64,000 nucleotides of DNA from Puccinia triticina (Eukaryota; Basidiomycota; Pucciniomycetes; Pucciniales; Pucciniaceae): assembly GCF_026914185.1 (NCBI RefSeq), contig NC_070568.1, forward strand, positions 5,414,001 to 5,478,000, read 5' to 3'. Both the position numbers and the translations under genes were made by a program. The notes under the pieces were generated by a model, which saw only the letters and a list, made by a program, of their open reading frames with translations, was not told the DNA's origin and made no database searches. Positions 32,155 to 43,154 of the stretch are shown here, in pieces (position 1 is the first letter of the stretch; each line of letters starts with the position of its first letter).

Positions 32155-32162
32155 GCGTGGTA

Positions 32163-32380
32163 CCCTGGTGGTACCACATTCTGCTACATTACTACCCGGG
32201 GATATGATCCGCTCCGCCCCGGGCTAGCTAATCAAACCACGGGGGAAAGCTGAGTGGCCTCTCGTGGGCCCGACCCGCGCGTGGGTATCACGGCGATTCC
32301 ACGCGTGGGCCCGACCTTCACGTCAGGATCACAGGGAATCCAGGGGGATTCCACGCGGAGCCAAAAGCTGCCGTGGAATC
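32163..32380 (+). repeat. dispersed GC-rich repeat family A, copy 1 (5' part)
   Basis: It runs from ggtggtaccacattctgcta through gtgggcccgacc to gtggaatc, then is cut by the Copia element and resumes at 38491-38635 ending gactccccgggtgta. The copy at 43155-43640 on the other strand has the same order. The homology seems to extend left of the hAT insertion (tgcaatgcagcgcgtggtacc), so the hAT element also sits in this repeat. Confidence 0.7.
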
Positions 32381-32512
32381 TGTTGTAACCTAAGTAGTTA
32401 GGTTACAATTAGTGATACTCGCCTATCCAAAGGCCATACTATGTCTTTGGAGAATAAGCTGCAGAGCTTATTCCTCACCAACACACGGAATATACATGCT
32501 TTAGTCACATCA
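32381..32512 (+). repeat. 5' LTR of the Copia element
   Basis: 132 bp, TG...CA. Relative to the 3' copy it has lost three CpGs (atccaaagg, gtctttgg, caccaac). The sequence after it (ggttatgagcctg) is where the primer-binding site should be. Confidence 0.93.
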
Positions 32513-33008
32513 GGTTATGAGCCTGTAAATCTTGCCATACCGGATCAACCTTTTTTTCTCTCTATCAGGGTAGCTTTGTGTCAAGCGTAATCGACCCGCT
32601 TCTTTCTCTATCTACAATCTTCAAAATTCGACTATCTTGGGTATCCCAGCGTAGGGAGTAATCAACCCACCTTCTTCAAAATTTCCCTTCAATTTTTCTT
32701 TTTTGGATCTTCAGTGTCGAGCAAAGGTTTGTGTCTATTTGCTTGAGATTTTGAGTTCTTCCCCGCTTTCCCCATTATACTCCCTGACTAGGAAAATCAA
32801 GCACGTTGCGATAAGGCTAAACAGTACGCCAAAACTGTGAAACTGCTCCCTGGCACGGTGCAGGGCCTAGATGCAATCTTGATAATCCAAAATCTACTCT
32901 CCTCTCACTTTTTCTGGAGAACTCAGAAGCTCAAGTAGGTAGTCACAGACCTCCTGTTTTGACTCGGTTGATCCTTCCTTTTTTTTTCTTCTTCTTTCTT
33001 TCCCTTTT

Positions 33009-34438
33009 ATGTCCAACACCGGTCCGACGGAACCACCTTCTGGATCTCAACGTCGAACCTCTTCTTCCTCAGCCTGGTCTGGCCGATTGATTGCGGAACT
33101 CAGCGGCCAAGAATTAATCGACGCAGTAGCGGCCTTAATTCAAGACACACCACAACGACTCGATCAAATTTTCGGACAGAACCTGGATCCCAATTCTCGC
33201 CCCACTGCACCATCAACACAGTCCCCAGGCAATAACACAGCTATCAACCAGCGGATACCAGGAGCGTGGCAACAGGCAAGACCAGCAACTCCCGGTAACC
33301 AATACTATCCCCAACTTCCTTTTTTCCCGCCGACAGAGACAACAAACCCAACAACAGCTCTGACCAAACGGCACTACGCGCCTCTCCCAAGATCAACCTT
33401 CCAACAGCCAATTTTCCCTCCCCCCGCACCCCCACCTCCACCTCCCCCCCCCCTTCCTTCGCCTCACCGGTTCCTTCCAACGACCACCCCTCCTCTAACC
33501 TCGAAGTTCCTCCGTCTCCCAATCATCCACCGCCGCCATCTTTTGTTATGGACCGACCACCCCACCTCTCAGCGGCGCAACAAGCGGCCGACCTGGCAGA
33601 GGCTAAAGCTCAACTCAAGGAATTGAAAATTGTTGGTCAAGCAGTCCATGCTGCGACATGCAACATTCCTACCGACATTATCCTGGCAGCGGATGGTTCA
33701 AATTTCGAGATCTGGTCCCAAGAGCTGGGTGAGAAGGCCGGGATTCATCTTAGCAACAAGGAATTCTTCAGCAAGAAGAAATCAAATTTGGTCCTCGAGA
33801 AGATCGGTCGGGCCATATTCCTTGCGATGATTCACAAATCACTCAAGTTGGACGTTCACGGCACCACCTCTTGCAACGATATGTATGAGCTCATGTTCAA
33901 GAAGTTCAAGTCAGTCAGTTGGGCAGCCCAACTTGATATTTTCTACCGCTTCATTGAATTCAAGAACTCGGAAAATCCAACGGCAGCCGGGGTGGCATCA
34001 AAGCTGAAGGACCTTGCCACCGAGTGGTGCAACTTGAAGATCAAACTCACATGCGATATCTTTATGGGTTTTGTTCTTCAAAGCAGTATTGGTCACAACA
34101 CCCAACTTGGTCAGGATTTTGACAGAAGGATCAAACTCGAGTTACAACAATCCCAAGACTGTACCACACCGACCTTGGACAAATTAGTTCAGCTTCTGAC
34201 GGCGTGCAAACTTCAAGATGATCACACTCGACCACCAGTCAAGGTTTCGCCATCAATGGGACATTCTCCGGCCATCCACCAACTGACGGCAGATCTTCCG
34301 CCTTTTGATCAATCGGCGTTCTTAGCGGACGTACCAGAAGCGGAGTGGCCAGCAGCTCTCAAGTTCCATCAAGTTACAGCGAATCGCTGCTGGAGCTGTG
34401 GCGATGTGTCACACTATCTTTGTGATTGTCCCAGCTGA
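33009..34438 (+). pseudogene. gag of the Copia element
   Basis: This starts with ATG 33009 (MSNTGPTEPP). The N-terminal part is Ser/Thr/Pro-rich and includes a poly-Pro run. The frame shifts at or near the C10 tract at about 33446, after which the frame starting at ATG 33548 carries the real Gag: FEIWSQELGEKAGI, an RT-LTR-type capsid region and a zinc knuckle CWSCGDVSHYLCDC (C-x2-C-x4-H-x4-C). It stops with TGA at 34436-34438 inside what was gag-pol. A homopolymer run is a likely place for either a real indel or a sequencing error, which reads would decide. Confidence 0.85.
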
Positions 34439-36379
34439 TCTAGGTCAACTCTGGTCAACCGCCGACAACGTGGTCCTGGTGCTTTCTCTTATCGACCAGC
34501 TCAGATGCCTTGACAACAATCTCAACAGGCACCTTTTCTACAAATGATCGGCGCGGTCTATCCACCTCTGAACTTACCATTTGGGTCCCAACAGTTGCAG
34601 TCTCCACCCGGTTTTTTCCCTCAACAACAGTTCTCTCCAGCCCAGTACTTTCAACAGTACTCAATGCCCTACCCCCCCGCTCATCAACAATTGCAACATC
34701 CGGTCCAACAACAACAAGCTCTGCAACCAGCTGACAGCTACAGACCGACTCCAACTCAAACCCACCGCTCCAACACCAGCCACATGCGACCTCGTCCTGA
34801 ACATCAAAAAGGGGGTGGGGCATCTGCGAAGGAAGCCGAAGTCCCGGATCTTCCAGATGGATTGGCTGACGTCGATTTTGGAGCCATGACGGCTGAGTTG
34901 GACGTAAGCACCCCTGCTATACTTGACTCGGGCGCTATCCATCATCTCACCGGGGCAATTCAGCTCCTCCACAACTTCAGGGTGCTCAAGTCTCCTATTG
35001 CTTTAAATGTAGCAACTTCAGGAGCTGGAGCCTACATATCAGGCGCAGGCAAGCTACGCTTCCGAGGGCCAGAGGACACAACCATAGTTATATCTGGAGT
35101 GTTGTTCTGTGAGCAGGCCTGTTCTACCCTTATCTCTCTTGCGGCCCTCCGGAAGGCTAACTGGTTGTTTAGTTATGACACGCCAGGCGATTCCTTTAAT
35201 GTTTTTAACACCAAAGATGACCTGGTATTCCGGTGCCCGTTCGAGCGCATAAAGAACTGGTGGTGCATTCCATACCCCATCATCAAGCGGCCCGATCCTG
35301 GTGTTTTCTATTCTTCTTCTTCGTCTCAATCTCTTTCTTCCGCTATGTCTCCCGGTGTCTTTTCTCTTTCAAACTCGACCCTCTCTCAATCCTCTTCTTT
35401 TGCGCGTCTGGCGCCAAAGATTCTGTCCAAAAATGTTCCTCTTCCTCCTCTGACTGATGAATGCAAAGAAGACAACGCAATTTGATCCAATACAGATGCT
35501 TTCGGTGTGACTGGTGTGCCCAAGACACCCTCACCCAATGATCCTTTCATCACGCCATTCAAGAGGGTGTATCCTTCCTCCTGGAGACCGGAGTCTCTGA
35601 CCAAGTCCGAAAAGGTTCTTCTTTTCTGGCACCGTATCTTTGGACACGTGAGCCTCCGCAAGATAAGGTCACTGATCAAGCAGAAACTGGGCTTTGGTTT
35701 GCCATCCGACCTACCGCCTGGCAAGATCCATTGCCCTGTATGCGCGATCACGAAAAGCACGAGTTTGAATCCAGTCACTAGCACAATGCGGAGTCCGACT
35801 AGACTAGAGATTCTGTGTACCGATTTGATGGGGCCTTTCCCAGTGGAATCGGTTGATGGCGACAAATATCTACTCACTCTCAGAGATGTGGCGACAGGCT
35901 ACTCTTACGTGCAAAGCCTGAAGGCAAAATCAGAAGCCAACGATGTTCTGATTGAAATCATCCGCAAACTGGAAAAACAGACGGGAGACTCTGTGAAAAT
36001 CCTCCGCAGTGATAACGGCGGGGAATTTGCAAACAAAGCTTTCAATTCTTTTCTGAAGGAAAAGGGCATCATAGCTGAACATTCACTCCCTTATCACCAT
36101 TATCAAAACGGTGTAGTAGAGCGTTTCAACCGGACAGTGGCTGACATGGGTAGGACTGTATTGAGCGACAGTCAGTTACCGCGTACTTTCTGGAACTATG
36201 CGTTCCTTTGGTCTAATCATGTACTCAACCAAGTACCCAATAAAGCCAGTAAAGGAAAAACACCGTACAAAGCAATGTTCAATTGCCCGCCCAGTTTTAC
36301 AACTTTCCGGATTTTTGGATCTAAGGCCTTCATCCATGTTCCGCCAGAGAAGCGCGACAAACTGGCAGACAGGGCCTAA
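34439..36379 (+). pseudogene. protease and integrase region of the Copia element
   Basis: Same frame as gag. Protease: ILDSGAIHHL (residues near 34923), a Copia-type active site. Then a Ser-rich linker, the integrase zinc finger WHRIFGHVS...CPVC (35629-35745) and a DDE core: Asp in CTDLMGP, Asp in RSDNGGEF, Glu in VVERFNR (36115-36135). Stops TGA 34512, TGA 35483 and TAA 36377 are all in frame. The two TGAs stand where an Arg (CGA) would fit. Confidence 0.9.
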
Positions 36380-38211
36380 GAATCATACGTGGTGGCTCAC
36401 CTCGAAGCAAGCAAAGGGTGGCTCTTCTATATGCCTGAAGAGAACAAGTTTGTCTCCTCGGCCATGGTCCGTTTCGTCGATAGTGTCCCAAGAGTCACAC
36501 TCCCATCGACGAAAGTAGCGCTGGAGAAGATCATCTCACCGTCTGGAAAGATGTCACTGGATTTCATTGCTTGGCAAATCACGCTTGGAAATTTTGTGAA
36601 TGAGATCGAGTTTGAGAATCAAGAACTGCTTGTTGATGCAGTACTTCAATCGTGCTCCTTTTACGGTATTGACATCCCAAGAACTTACAAACAAGCCATG
36701 AAATCGGGGGATAGAGCCGAATGGGTCAACGCCATTGCGGAAGAGTTATCCAATCTTGACCAGATGGACGTTTGGGTCTCCAAGCCAATGCCAGTTGGGA
36801 CGAAGCCACTAGATGGCCGCTGGGTTTTCGCGAAGAAAACAGGTGCTGACGGCAACTCGTGCCGTTTCAAGGCCCGCTATGTAGCCAAGGGTTTCAAGCA
36901 GGTAGCAGGGAAAGACTTCAATGCCACTTTCGCCCCCACAGCTACTTTTGTCTCATTGCGTTTGTTACTCACTATTGCGGCATGTTTCAATTGGCCGGTA
37001 CATAGTTTCAATTTTGTAGCGGCTTATCTGAACTCGCCAATAGATGAGGAAATTTGGGTAAATCCTCCTGATGGCGTCGATGTTCCCGCTGGACACGGTT
37101 TCCTTCTTAAGAAAGCCCTATACGACACGTGGCAGGCAGCACGTTGCTGGTGGCTGCACCTGCGTGCGATCCTAGATAAACTAGGCTACTCACCGTCTCA
37201 ATATGACAATAGCCTGTATATCTTACGCCATGAGAAGGAGTCTGGCGTAATATGGATTCACGTAGACAACGGGGTCGTGACTGCATCCAGCAAAGCTCTA
37301 ATCAAAAAGCTCAAAGTAGATCTCAAAGACGTGCTTAAAATCAAATGGAGTCCTCAACTCGACTCTATTGTAGGATTAAACATTGATAGGACAGCCGATG
37401 GTTTTATTCTCACCCAGCCCAAACTCATCAACACTATTCTAGAGGAAGAATGGGACAGTGTTCAGACGGCAAAGACTCCTTTGCCGCCTAATTTCAATGC
37501 GCCCACCGAAGATGGTGATCCTTCTTTGTCCTCCAAATACCTTCACGTGATTGGAATGTTTAGTTACTTGGCGGTCGGCACGAGACCGGACGTGGCCTTC
37601 ACGGTCAACTACTTGGCACGTTTCTTGGCCAAACCCAGTGTCGCTCACTGGAAAGGACTCCGACACCTTGTGAACTATCTTGCCGGGACCACTGAACAGA
37701 AACTCTGCCTCTTTCCCAACAGAGAACCGAAGGCGCTGAAAACTTTTTGTGATGCGTCTTGAGGAGGAGAATTCTCCCGCTCCTCATACGGTGTCCTGGT
37801 CAAGTTCATCGGCTGTCCAATACTTTGGGTGGCACGGCGGCATTGACATGTCATGCCGAATACATGGCAATGGCATTGGGCGCCGCCACGAGGCATACGC
37901 TATGGGTAAGACATCTACTGAAAGACATTCTAAAGGCTGATTTTGTCGGCCACATCCACTGCGACAATCAGTCCACTGTAAAAGTAGGTACAGATGACGC
38001 GGCAAATAAGCGCACACGGCACACCGATAGGGATTTTTACATTACTAACGAAGCGCTGTTCCGCAAACTAACCACTCTAACTTGGGTCCCCACCAGTGAG
38101 AAAAAAGCAGATGTTTTCACCAAGAGCCTTCCACCGGAGCTTTTCAGACGGATGAGAAGTTATCTTCTTAAATATTTTTCTTTTTATTTATTATTCTCTC
38201 TTCTTTTCTAG
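36380..38211 (+). pseudogene. reverse transcriptase and RNase H of the Copia element
   Basis: RT begins near SGDRAEW, with DGRWVFAKK, FNFVAAYLNSP (catalytic Asp absent at the usual place; NFVAAYLN aligns with the D.AYLN box) and WIHVDNGVV at 37253-37279, where Copia RTs have YVDD. Here the second Asp is Asn (AAC 37268-37270, from GAC at a CpG). RNase H: FCDAS at 37747, TGA at 37760, a frameshift near 37840, then CHAEYMA, CDNQSTVK, RHTDRDFYI and DVFTKSLP. The frame closes with TAG at 38209. RT is enzymatically dead by motif. Confidence 0.9.
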
Positions 38212-38358
38212 ATTTTTTTTTTTTTCCTTTTTTGTTATTCCTTTTTTAAGTCTTCTTTTTCCTCCTCTGTGTCCCTTAAATTTTTTTTCTGTCTTTATCT
38301 TTTCTCTCCTAAGCTACTTTCTTGTAAGTAGGGCCTTGCAGCTAGGCGAGGGGGTGGT

Positions 38359-38490
38359 TGTTGTAACCTAAGTAGTTAGGTTACAATTAGTGATACTCGC
38401 CTATCCGAAGGCCATACTATGTCTTCGGGGAATAAGCTGCAGAGCTTATTCCTCACCGACACACGGAATATACATGCTTTAGTCACATCA
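38359..38490 (+). repeat. 3' LTR of the Copia element
   Basis: 132 bp, same ends as the 5' LTR. The purine run ggcgagggggtgg just upstream is the likely polypurine tract. Confidence 0.93.
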
Positions 38491-38635
38491 GAATCCACGG
38501 GTGATCCTCCCGGTGGTGACCCCGTGATTCCCTGGACCTCCAGCCGCTGGTCCGACCTCGCGCGCGGCTACCACGTGGAGTCCTCGTGGAATCCGCGTGA
38601 TTTCCCCGTGGATGGACTCCCCGGGTGTACTAGTA
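38491..38635 (+). repeat. dispersed repeat family A, copy 1 (3' part)
   Basis: Continuation of 32163-32380 after the Copia insertion, from gaatccacgggtgatcc to gactccccgggtgta. It matches 42890-43022 (ccagccgctggtcc.acct, actccccgggtgta). Confidence 0.7.
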
Positions 38636-39148
38636 GTCATTTGATAGATTTTGTATTGATCTAACTTCCTGGCAAGTCACATAGGAGCAAGTTTAACAAA
38701 GCCTTGATGGAGAAGGGCCCCGCAGTGTTTCTGCCATGGCTTGCTCCCGACAGTTGAGGTGCATGTGTGGAAGTTCAACAGATGCGGGACTCAGGGACTT
38801 CAACCACAGGAACAGCGCTTTGGAAGCTCAAATCTCACCCACCATATTTTTGTTCCACTGAGTTGAAACTTGATGTCACGATTCAATCCGATACTATTCA
38901 AGATCAGTGTGCTGCTGCTAAACTCATCCGAGGCATCGCCGTGCCTCTAAGCTGGAACACTTGCAAATACAAATTTGTTCTACTGCGGCTGCGTCAGTAT
39001 GCTTGTGTATCAAACTCAATAGCTTCAAAGTCGAGTACATCAAATTATGCAAGAGACAGCAAAATCATCTTGATATTTCATTCAAGCTCTTGATGACACG
39101 TTAAAGGGGTCTACTTTAGAATCGTCACAGCTGCAACAGCGTTCCGAT
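38636..39148. other. non-coding, includes downstream region of the NDP kinase gene
   Basis: One plus-strand open frame (38767-39093) has no recognisable motif and no splice support, so I do not call it a gene. The 3' UTR and poly(A) site of the NDP kinase gene should lie in 39000-39148 on the minus strand. Confidence 0.4.
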
Positions 39149-40089
39149 TTACTCGTATACGTTGGCATCGGCGGTGAGTCGGTATTGGACAACACCTAAA
39201 TTTTGAGGGCAAATAAGTACATTGAAGATTTCGAGAACAACAGAAAAATTGCGATTACTAACCTTCGGGGAACCAAAGTGCTAGCGTGGTGATAAGAAAG
39301 GACGTCCAATCAGTGGAACAAAGTAAGTTCGGCATTTCGATCCAGTTGTGAGAGTTTAAAAAGATCACATACCGATCTCCTTCTTAGCGGATTCGACCGA
39401 GTCAGAGCCGTGGCAAATGTTACGGCCCATGTCGATACCTAGTAAAAATCATCGTCGAAGGAGAGGCTAATCAACGACAAAAAAAATGACAAAACAAGCA
39501 ACATGACGCGGCTAGATACATACCGAAATCGCCACGGATGGTACCGGCAGCTGAGGAGAGCGGGTTGGTAGCGCCAAGCATGGCTCGGCCCTGTTTGACG
39601 ACCTGTATCCAGACGAAAAGTGGCGCGCGCGTCCGACAGAGACCGCTCAGATCGACATACTGGGTTCAGACTGTGAAACATCGAGGAACTTACATCCTTG
39701 CCCTCGAAGACGATGGCCACGACGGGACCACTACACATGAATTGAGTAAGACCAGCAAAAAATGGCTTGTCCTTGAGGTCGGCGTAGTGCTTCTCGACGT
39801 GTTCCTTGGAAGCATGGATCATCTTCAAGGCGGCGATTTTGTATCCTCGACGTTCGAATCTGTGATCGAGTGTGATCGGAGTTGATGGTCAACTCCACCA
39901 GAGGAAAAAGAAGTGGATGGGGGAGCTAGAATGCTCACCGGCCGAGGATTTCTCCAACGAGCGAACGTTGGACACCGTCCACCTTGACCACTACGATGAT
40001 GCAAATCAAAAGAGAAGACAGATGAGTAGGAGCAAAGCTGAGACAACAACAAGCTGCGCACTGATGAATGTTTGTTCGGCGTTAGACAT
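39149..40089 (-). CDS. NDK1: nucleoside diphosphate kinase, seven exons
   Basis: This enzyme transfers the gamma phosphate from ATP to other NDPs through a phosphohistidine and keeps NTP pools balanced; it is usually cytosolic. Exons on the minus strand: 40089-40062, 39990-39939, 39859-39694, 39602-39524, 39438-39373, 39280-39263, 39195-39149. All introns are GT-AG, and the total is 456 nt, 151 codons plus TAA, the normal family length. Motifs: FIMVKVDGVQR (family usually K-P-D-G; here Val replaces Pro), LVGEILGRF, HYADLKDKPFF, MCSGPVVA, GTIRGDFG and the active-site NICHGSDSVESA with the catalytic His; it ends VYE. No stop or frame break: the only clearly intact host gene here. Confidence 0.95.
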
Positions 40090-41039
40090 TTTGCGTAAGT
40101 TTTTATCTGATTCGTCAAGTTTTGGTGGGTTGGGGTTTTTCTGTTGTTGCTGCTGGTGGGGGCAATCGATGACTGGGCAGCCGGAGGGGGGAGGCGGGTA
40201 GAATAGGTTTCAGCCTGTGATCGCGGACCGCGGGTTGACGTGAAATCCGCTCCCCTCCCTTCTGAAGGGCGGGCAGGCGCCCCTCGCGCGAAGCGCAAGC
40301 CCCCGAAGGAGGGACTTGGGAGTAAGCGGGGAAATTCGACGTTAGCGCTGAGGACCGCCTCAAGCCTGACTTATCCCAAGTCCCTTGCTTCCGGTGCCCT
40401 GAGTGCAAAGAACACTCCACAACTTTATGGATTTTTGGACAAAAAATAGGATGATATTTGGATTTTTTAAGTTTTTTGAGATGATAAGTAAAGATAATAA
40501 AATAAGTCTCTTGAAGAAAAGAAAACAAAGCTGGTGCATCGCCGTATTTATAATGAGAGTGGAGTATTTTAATGAAAGAATTTCTAAGAACACTGTTGTG
40601 TCGTCAATAAGACAACTGTACAATAAAACATCATAAGATCTGTTTGAAAATAAAACTTGTAACTAATCAAAATTTACACAGAATTTACAATTGTGTTTTT
40701 TTGTAATAATAAATTTTCTTTTGTTTGTTTTTTCTGACCTGAGTTTTACAAAATGGCCTGCCATGTACCCTATACATGAATTGGAACATTTTTATTTGAA
40801 GGAAGTCTGATGAAGTGGTGCCACATTTGTCGTAAAAGCTCTTGATTTAGGCCGAAGCATGGTTTCCAAAAAATGCCCTGCTTGTATTGAAGAATTATCT
40901 GTCTTGCCAGGTTACCACGTATTTGTGAGTTTGAGGGTCCGGGCGGCAATAACCAATAATTGTCTCTACCTTGCTTTCATCATAGAACTGTTTAGGAGCC
41001 ACATTAGGGGGGTTCACACAACACCGCAACAGCTGTGCT
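40090..41039. other. NDP kinase promoter side and AT-rich intergenic DNA
   Basis: The first about 300 bp upstream of the kinase ATG are GC-rich and CpG-containing, unlike the repeats nearby. Beyond 40430 the DNA becomes AT-rich. No other gene is supported; open frames on both strands overlap and lack motifs. Confidence 0.4.
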
Positions 41040-41284
41040 ACGGTCAGAACAGCGGAGTTTTAGCGCAGCGCAGCGGATGGACGCTTTTTACATTTACAAA
41101 AAGCAATAGCGATAGCGCGAGACCGCTATGCTTAGCGCTAGCGCAGCGGAAATATCGCTACGCGTGATCCGACCTGCGCAAAGCGCAGCGATTCTTTTTC
41201 GCTTTCGCTACATTTTAGCGCAGCGTTAGCGCAGCAGCGGCCAGAGAACGCTTCTCTGCGCTATCAGCGGACAAAGCGCACCAG
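41040..41284. repeat. second GCGCAGCG-rich block
   Basis: Same word content as 9100-9405 (tagcgcagcgcagcgg, aaagcgcagcgattc, agcgcagcgttagcgcagcagcgg), but I see no longer alignment. A short further piece lies at 43039-43070. Confidence 0.55.
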
Positions 41285-41520
41285 AAGCGTATACGGCGGG
41301 GGTACTTCCTGCCACGCCCGTCCGTGGAACCGACAACAGGAGGGTAACACGTGGAACCGACGAGGATTGGCTTGCTAACCCCTTGGTAAGCTGGTTGGTT
41401 CCACAAAACTGTTTTTTTCCACGTGGAACCAATGGGCTTCACACTTTTCCCCGTCGGTTCCACGATGTGCCTTCCTGGCACGCGTGGAGACCACCTCAGC
41501 TTGTTACTCACGTCGGTTCC
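41285..41520 (+). repeat. dispersed repeat family B, copy 2
   Basis: This begins gtatacggcgggggtacttcctg and has cgtggaaccgac repeated, like copy 1 at 29654 and the inverted copy at 44830-45215. Confidence 0.55.
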
Positions 41521-41849
41521 CCGGCATTTTCTTTTTTTTTTTTACTTCCAGCCAAGACCACCTCAGGCTGGTCCTAAGGTTTTGAAAGTCCGACAAAACT
41601 TGACTTTGAAGAGAGGAAAGAAAAATTGAAAAAAAAACTTAACAAAAAAACCTATTGCAAACCCAATCGCAAACCATTGTTTGGGGGGTTGATATTGTAA
41701 AGAAGCGGAGTTCAATAACACTGCGGGCATCTCGATGTCGCTGCACAATGATTCTCATTTGTCAGTTGCAGCCACAACTGCACAAGCCCGCAAACCACCC
41801 CAATGGCCGGCGCAGGGCTGGACATTAGCGGAGTATTTACGTAGATAGT

Positions 41850-42500
41850 ACATATACACCCCTCAATGGCCAGTACAAATGGGCCAACAAGAGGATACAC
41901 ACTCCCCTCAATGGTTGGCACCGACTATCAAGAGGAGTACACACTCCCCTCAATAGTTGGCACCGACTATTGAGGAGTACACACTCCCCTTGATGGTTGG
42001 CACCGACTATCGAGAGGAGTACACACTCCCCTCAATGATCAGGACAGCACCGACGGCGACTGGTCCAGTGGTCATTTAGAGGAGTACACAATACTCCCCT
42101 TGATAGTTGGCACTGACTGGTCATCGCGAGGAGTACACACTCCCCTCAACGGCCAGGCGCTACCGGTCATCGAGGAGTCCACACTCCCCTCGACAGCCAG
42201 GTGCTACTGGTCATTGAGAGGAGTCCAAACTCCCTTCAATGGCTGGCCAGCACAGACTGGTCCGCACCTCCTTTGACACCCGGCACAAATGACCAGCCCC
42301 ATAGAGGGACCGTGTGCAGTGATTCCCTTGATGACCGGTCAGCACCAGCCATTGAGCTGACCAGTCGACAAGAGCATACCATGAGCCCTTGATGAGTGGT
42401 GCTCATCAAGAGGAGTACTTTTCCCCCAGACAGCGGTCAGCACCGGTGATCGAGGGGAGTTTGCATGTATGTATCATTCCTCTGGATGACCGGTCAACAC
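41850..42500 (+). repeat. degenerate 40-44-bp palindromic tandem array
   Basis: Units contain cactcccctcaatggttgg, loop cac, cgactatcgagaggagtaca. About 14 units, increasingly degraded to the right, where they resemble the gaccggtcagcaccgg theme of the other arrays. No gene. Confidence 0.85.
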
Positions 42501-42820
42501 CGGCCAGAGTAGCGTGTACATACTCACTCAACCAACGACTGGTCTGTTTTTAGGCGGGCAAGATTTGGGGGTGACACGGGGCCACTGGCAGCGAAGTGTT
42601 GCTGCAGCCAAATGTTGCCCGGGGTTTGAATCCCCACTGAGTCGTCAGATGTTGCTGCGGCCCGCAGCAACAACAAGATGTCCGCAATGTAATGAGAAAT
42701 GGCTGCGCTGTGTGGCACTCCCTCTCATCCAGGCTCCCTGCCTTGATTGTGAGTTCAAGTCCGACCGCTGACAATTTTTAACAAGCTGCTCCCGCTGAAT
42801 TTTTCAGGCCTGCCTACGCG
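42501..42820. other. short non-coding stretch
   Basis: No gene. Two tRNA T-arm-like phrases (ggggtttgaatcccc, gagttcaagtccgacc) occur without a matching tRNA body. Confidence 0.35.
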
Positions 42821-43025
42821 GCCACGTGGATTCCACAGGTACACATCTGTGAATATCCGTGGAATCCTCAGGGCCATCACGAGGTGCCCCCGTGATCCAC
42901 TTGGCGGAGATCACGTGAACGTGTGGACCAGCAGCCGCTGGTCCAACCTTGCGCAGGGGCACTACGGGGAATCCACAAGGATTCCATGAGATATCCTCGT
43001 CGGAGGACTCCCCGGGTGTAGTGGT
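42821..43025 (+). repeat. dispersed repeat family A, partial copy
   Basis: It matches the right half of copy 1: ccagc.gccgctggtcca, ggactccccgggtgta at the end. The left half is absent. Confidence 0.6.
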
Positions 43026-43154
43026 TAGGTTCGCTGTCTGCGCAAAGCGCAGCGGATGTGCGCTTTTCCACCCACAGGGCTAAGAGCATCTGCATCCGTT
43101 GCTAAGTTAGTCTGGACTAACTATCTCGGATTACAGTCGGAGTAAGCTAATCCG

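Larger units (their letters stand above)
32381..38490 (+). mobile_element. Ty1/Copia retrotransposon, complete but defective
   Basis: 6110 bp with 132-bp LTRs (TGTTGTAACC...CACATCA) and a 5-bp duplication GAATC (32376-32380, 38491-38495). The single gag-pol frame has order Gag, zinc knuckle, protease, integrase, RT, RNase H; integrase before RT defines Copia. At least five stops interrupt the frame (34436, 34512, 35483, 36377, 37760) and frameshifts occur at a C-run in gag (about 33446) and in RNase H (about 37840). The LTRs differ at four positions, three of them CpG against TpG/CpA. Confidence 0.96.

Noticed and set aside
38767..39093. Plus-strand open frame of 108 codons
   Set aside because: No motif, no splice support, and it lies in the 3' flank of the minus-strand NDP kinase gene.
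42586..42772. tRNA gene suggested by ggggtttgaatcccc and gagttcaagtccgacc
   Set aside because: Only T-arm-like parts; no D arm, anticodon arm or acceptor stem at the right distances.
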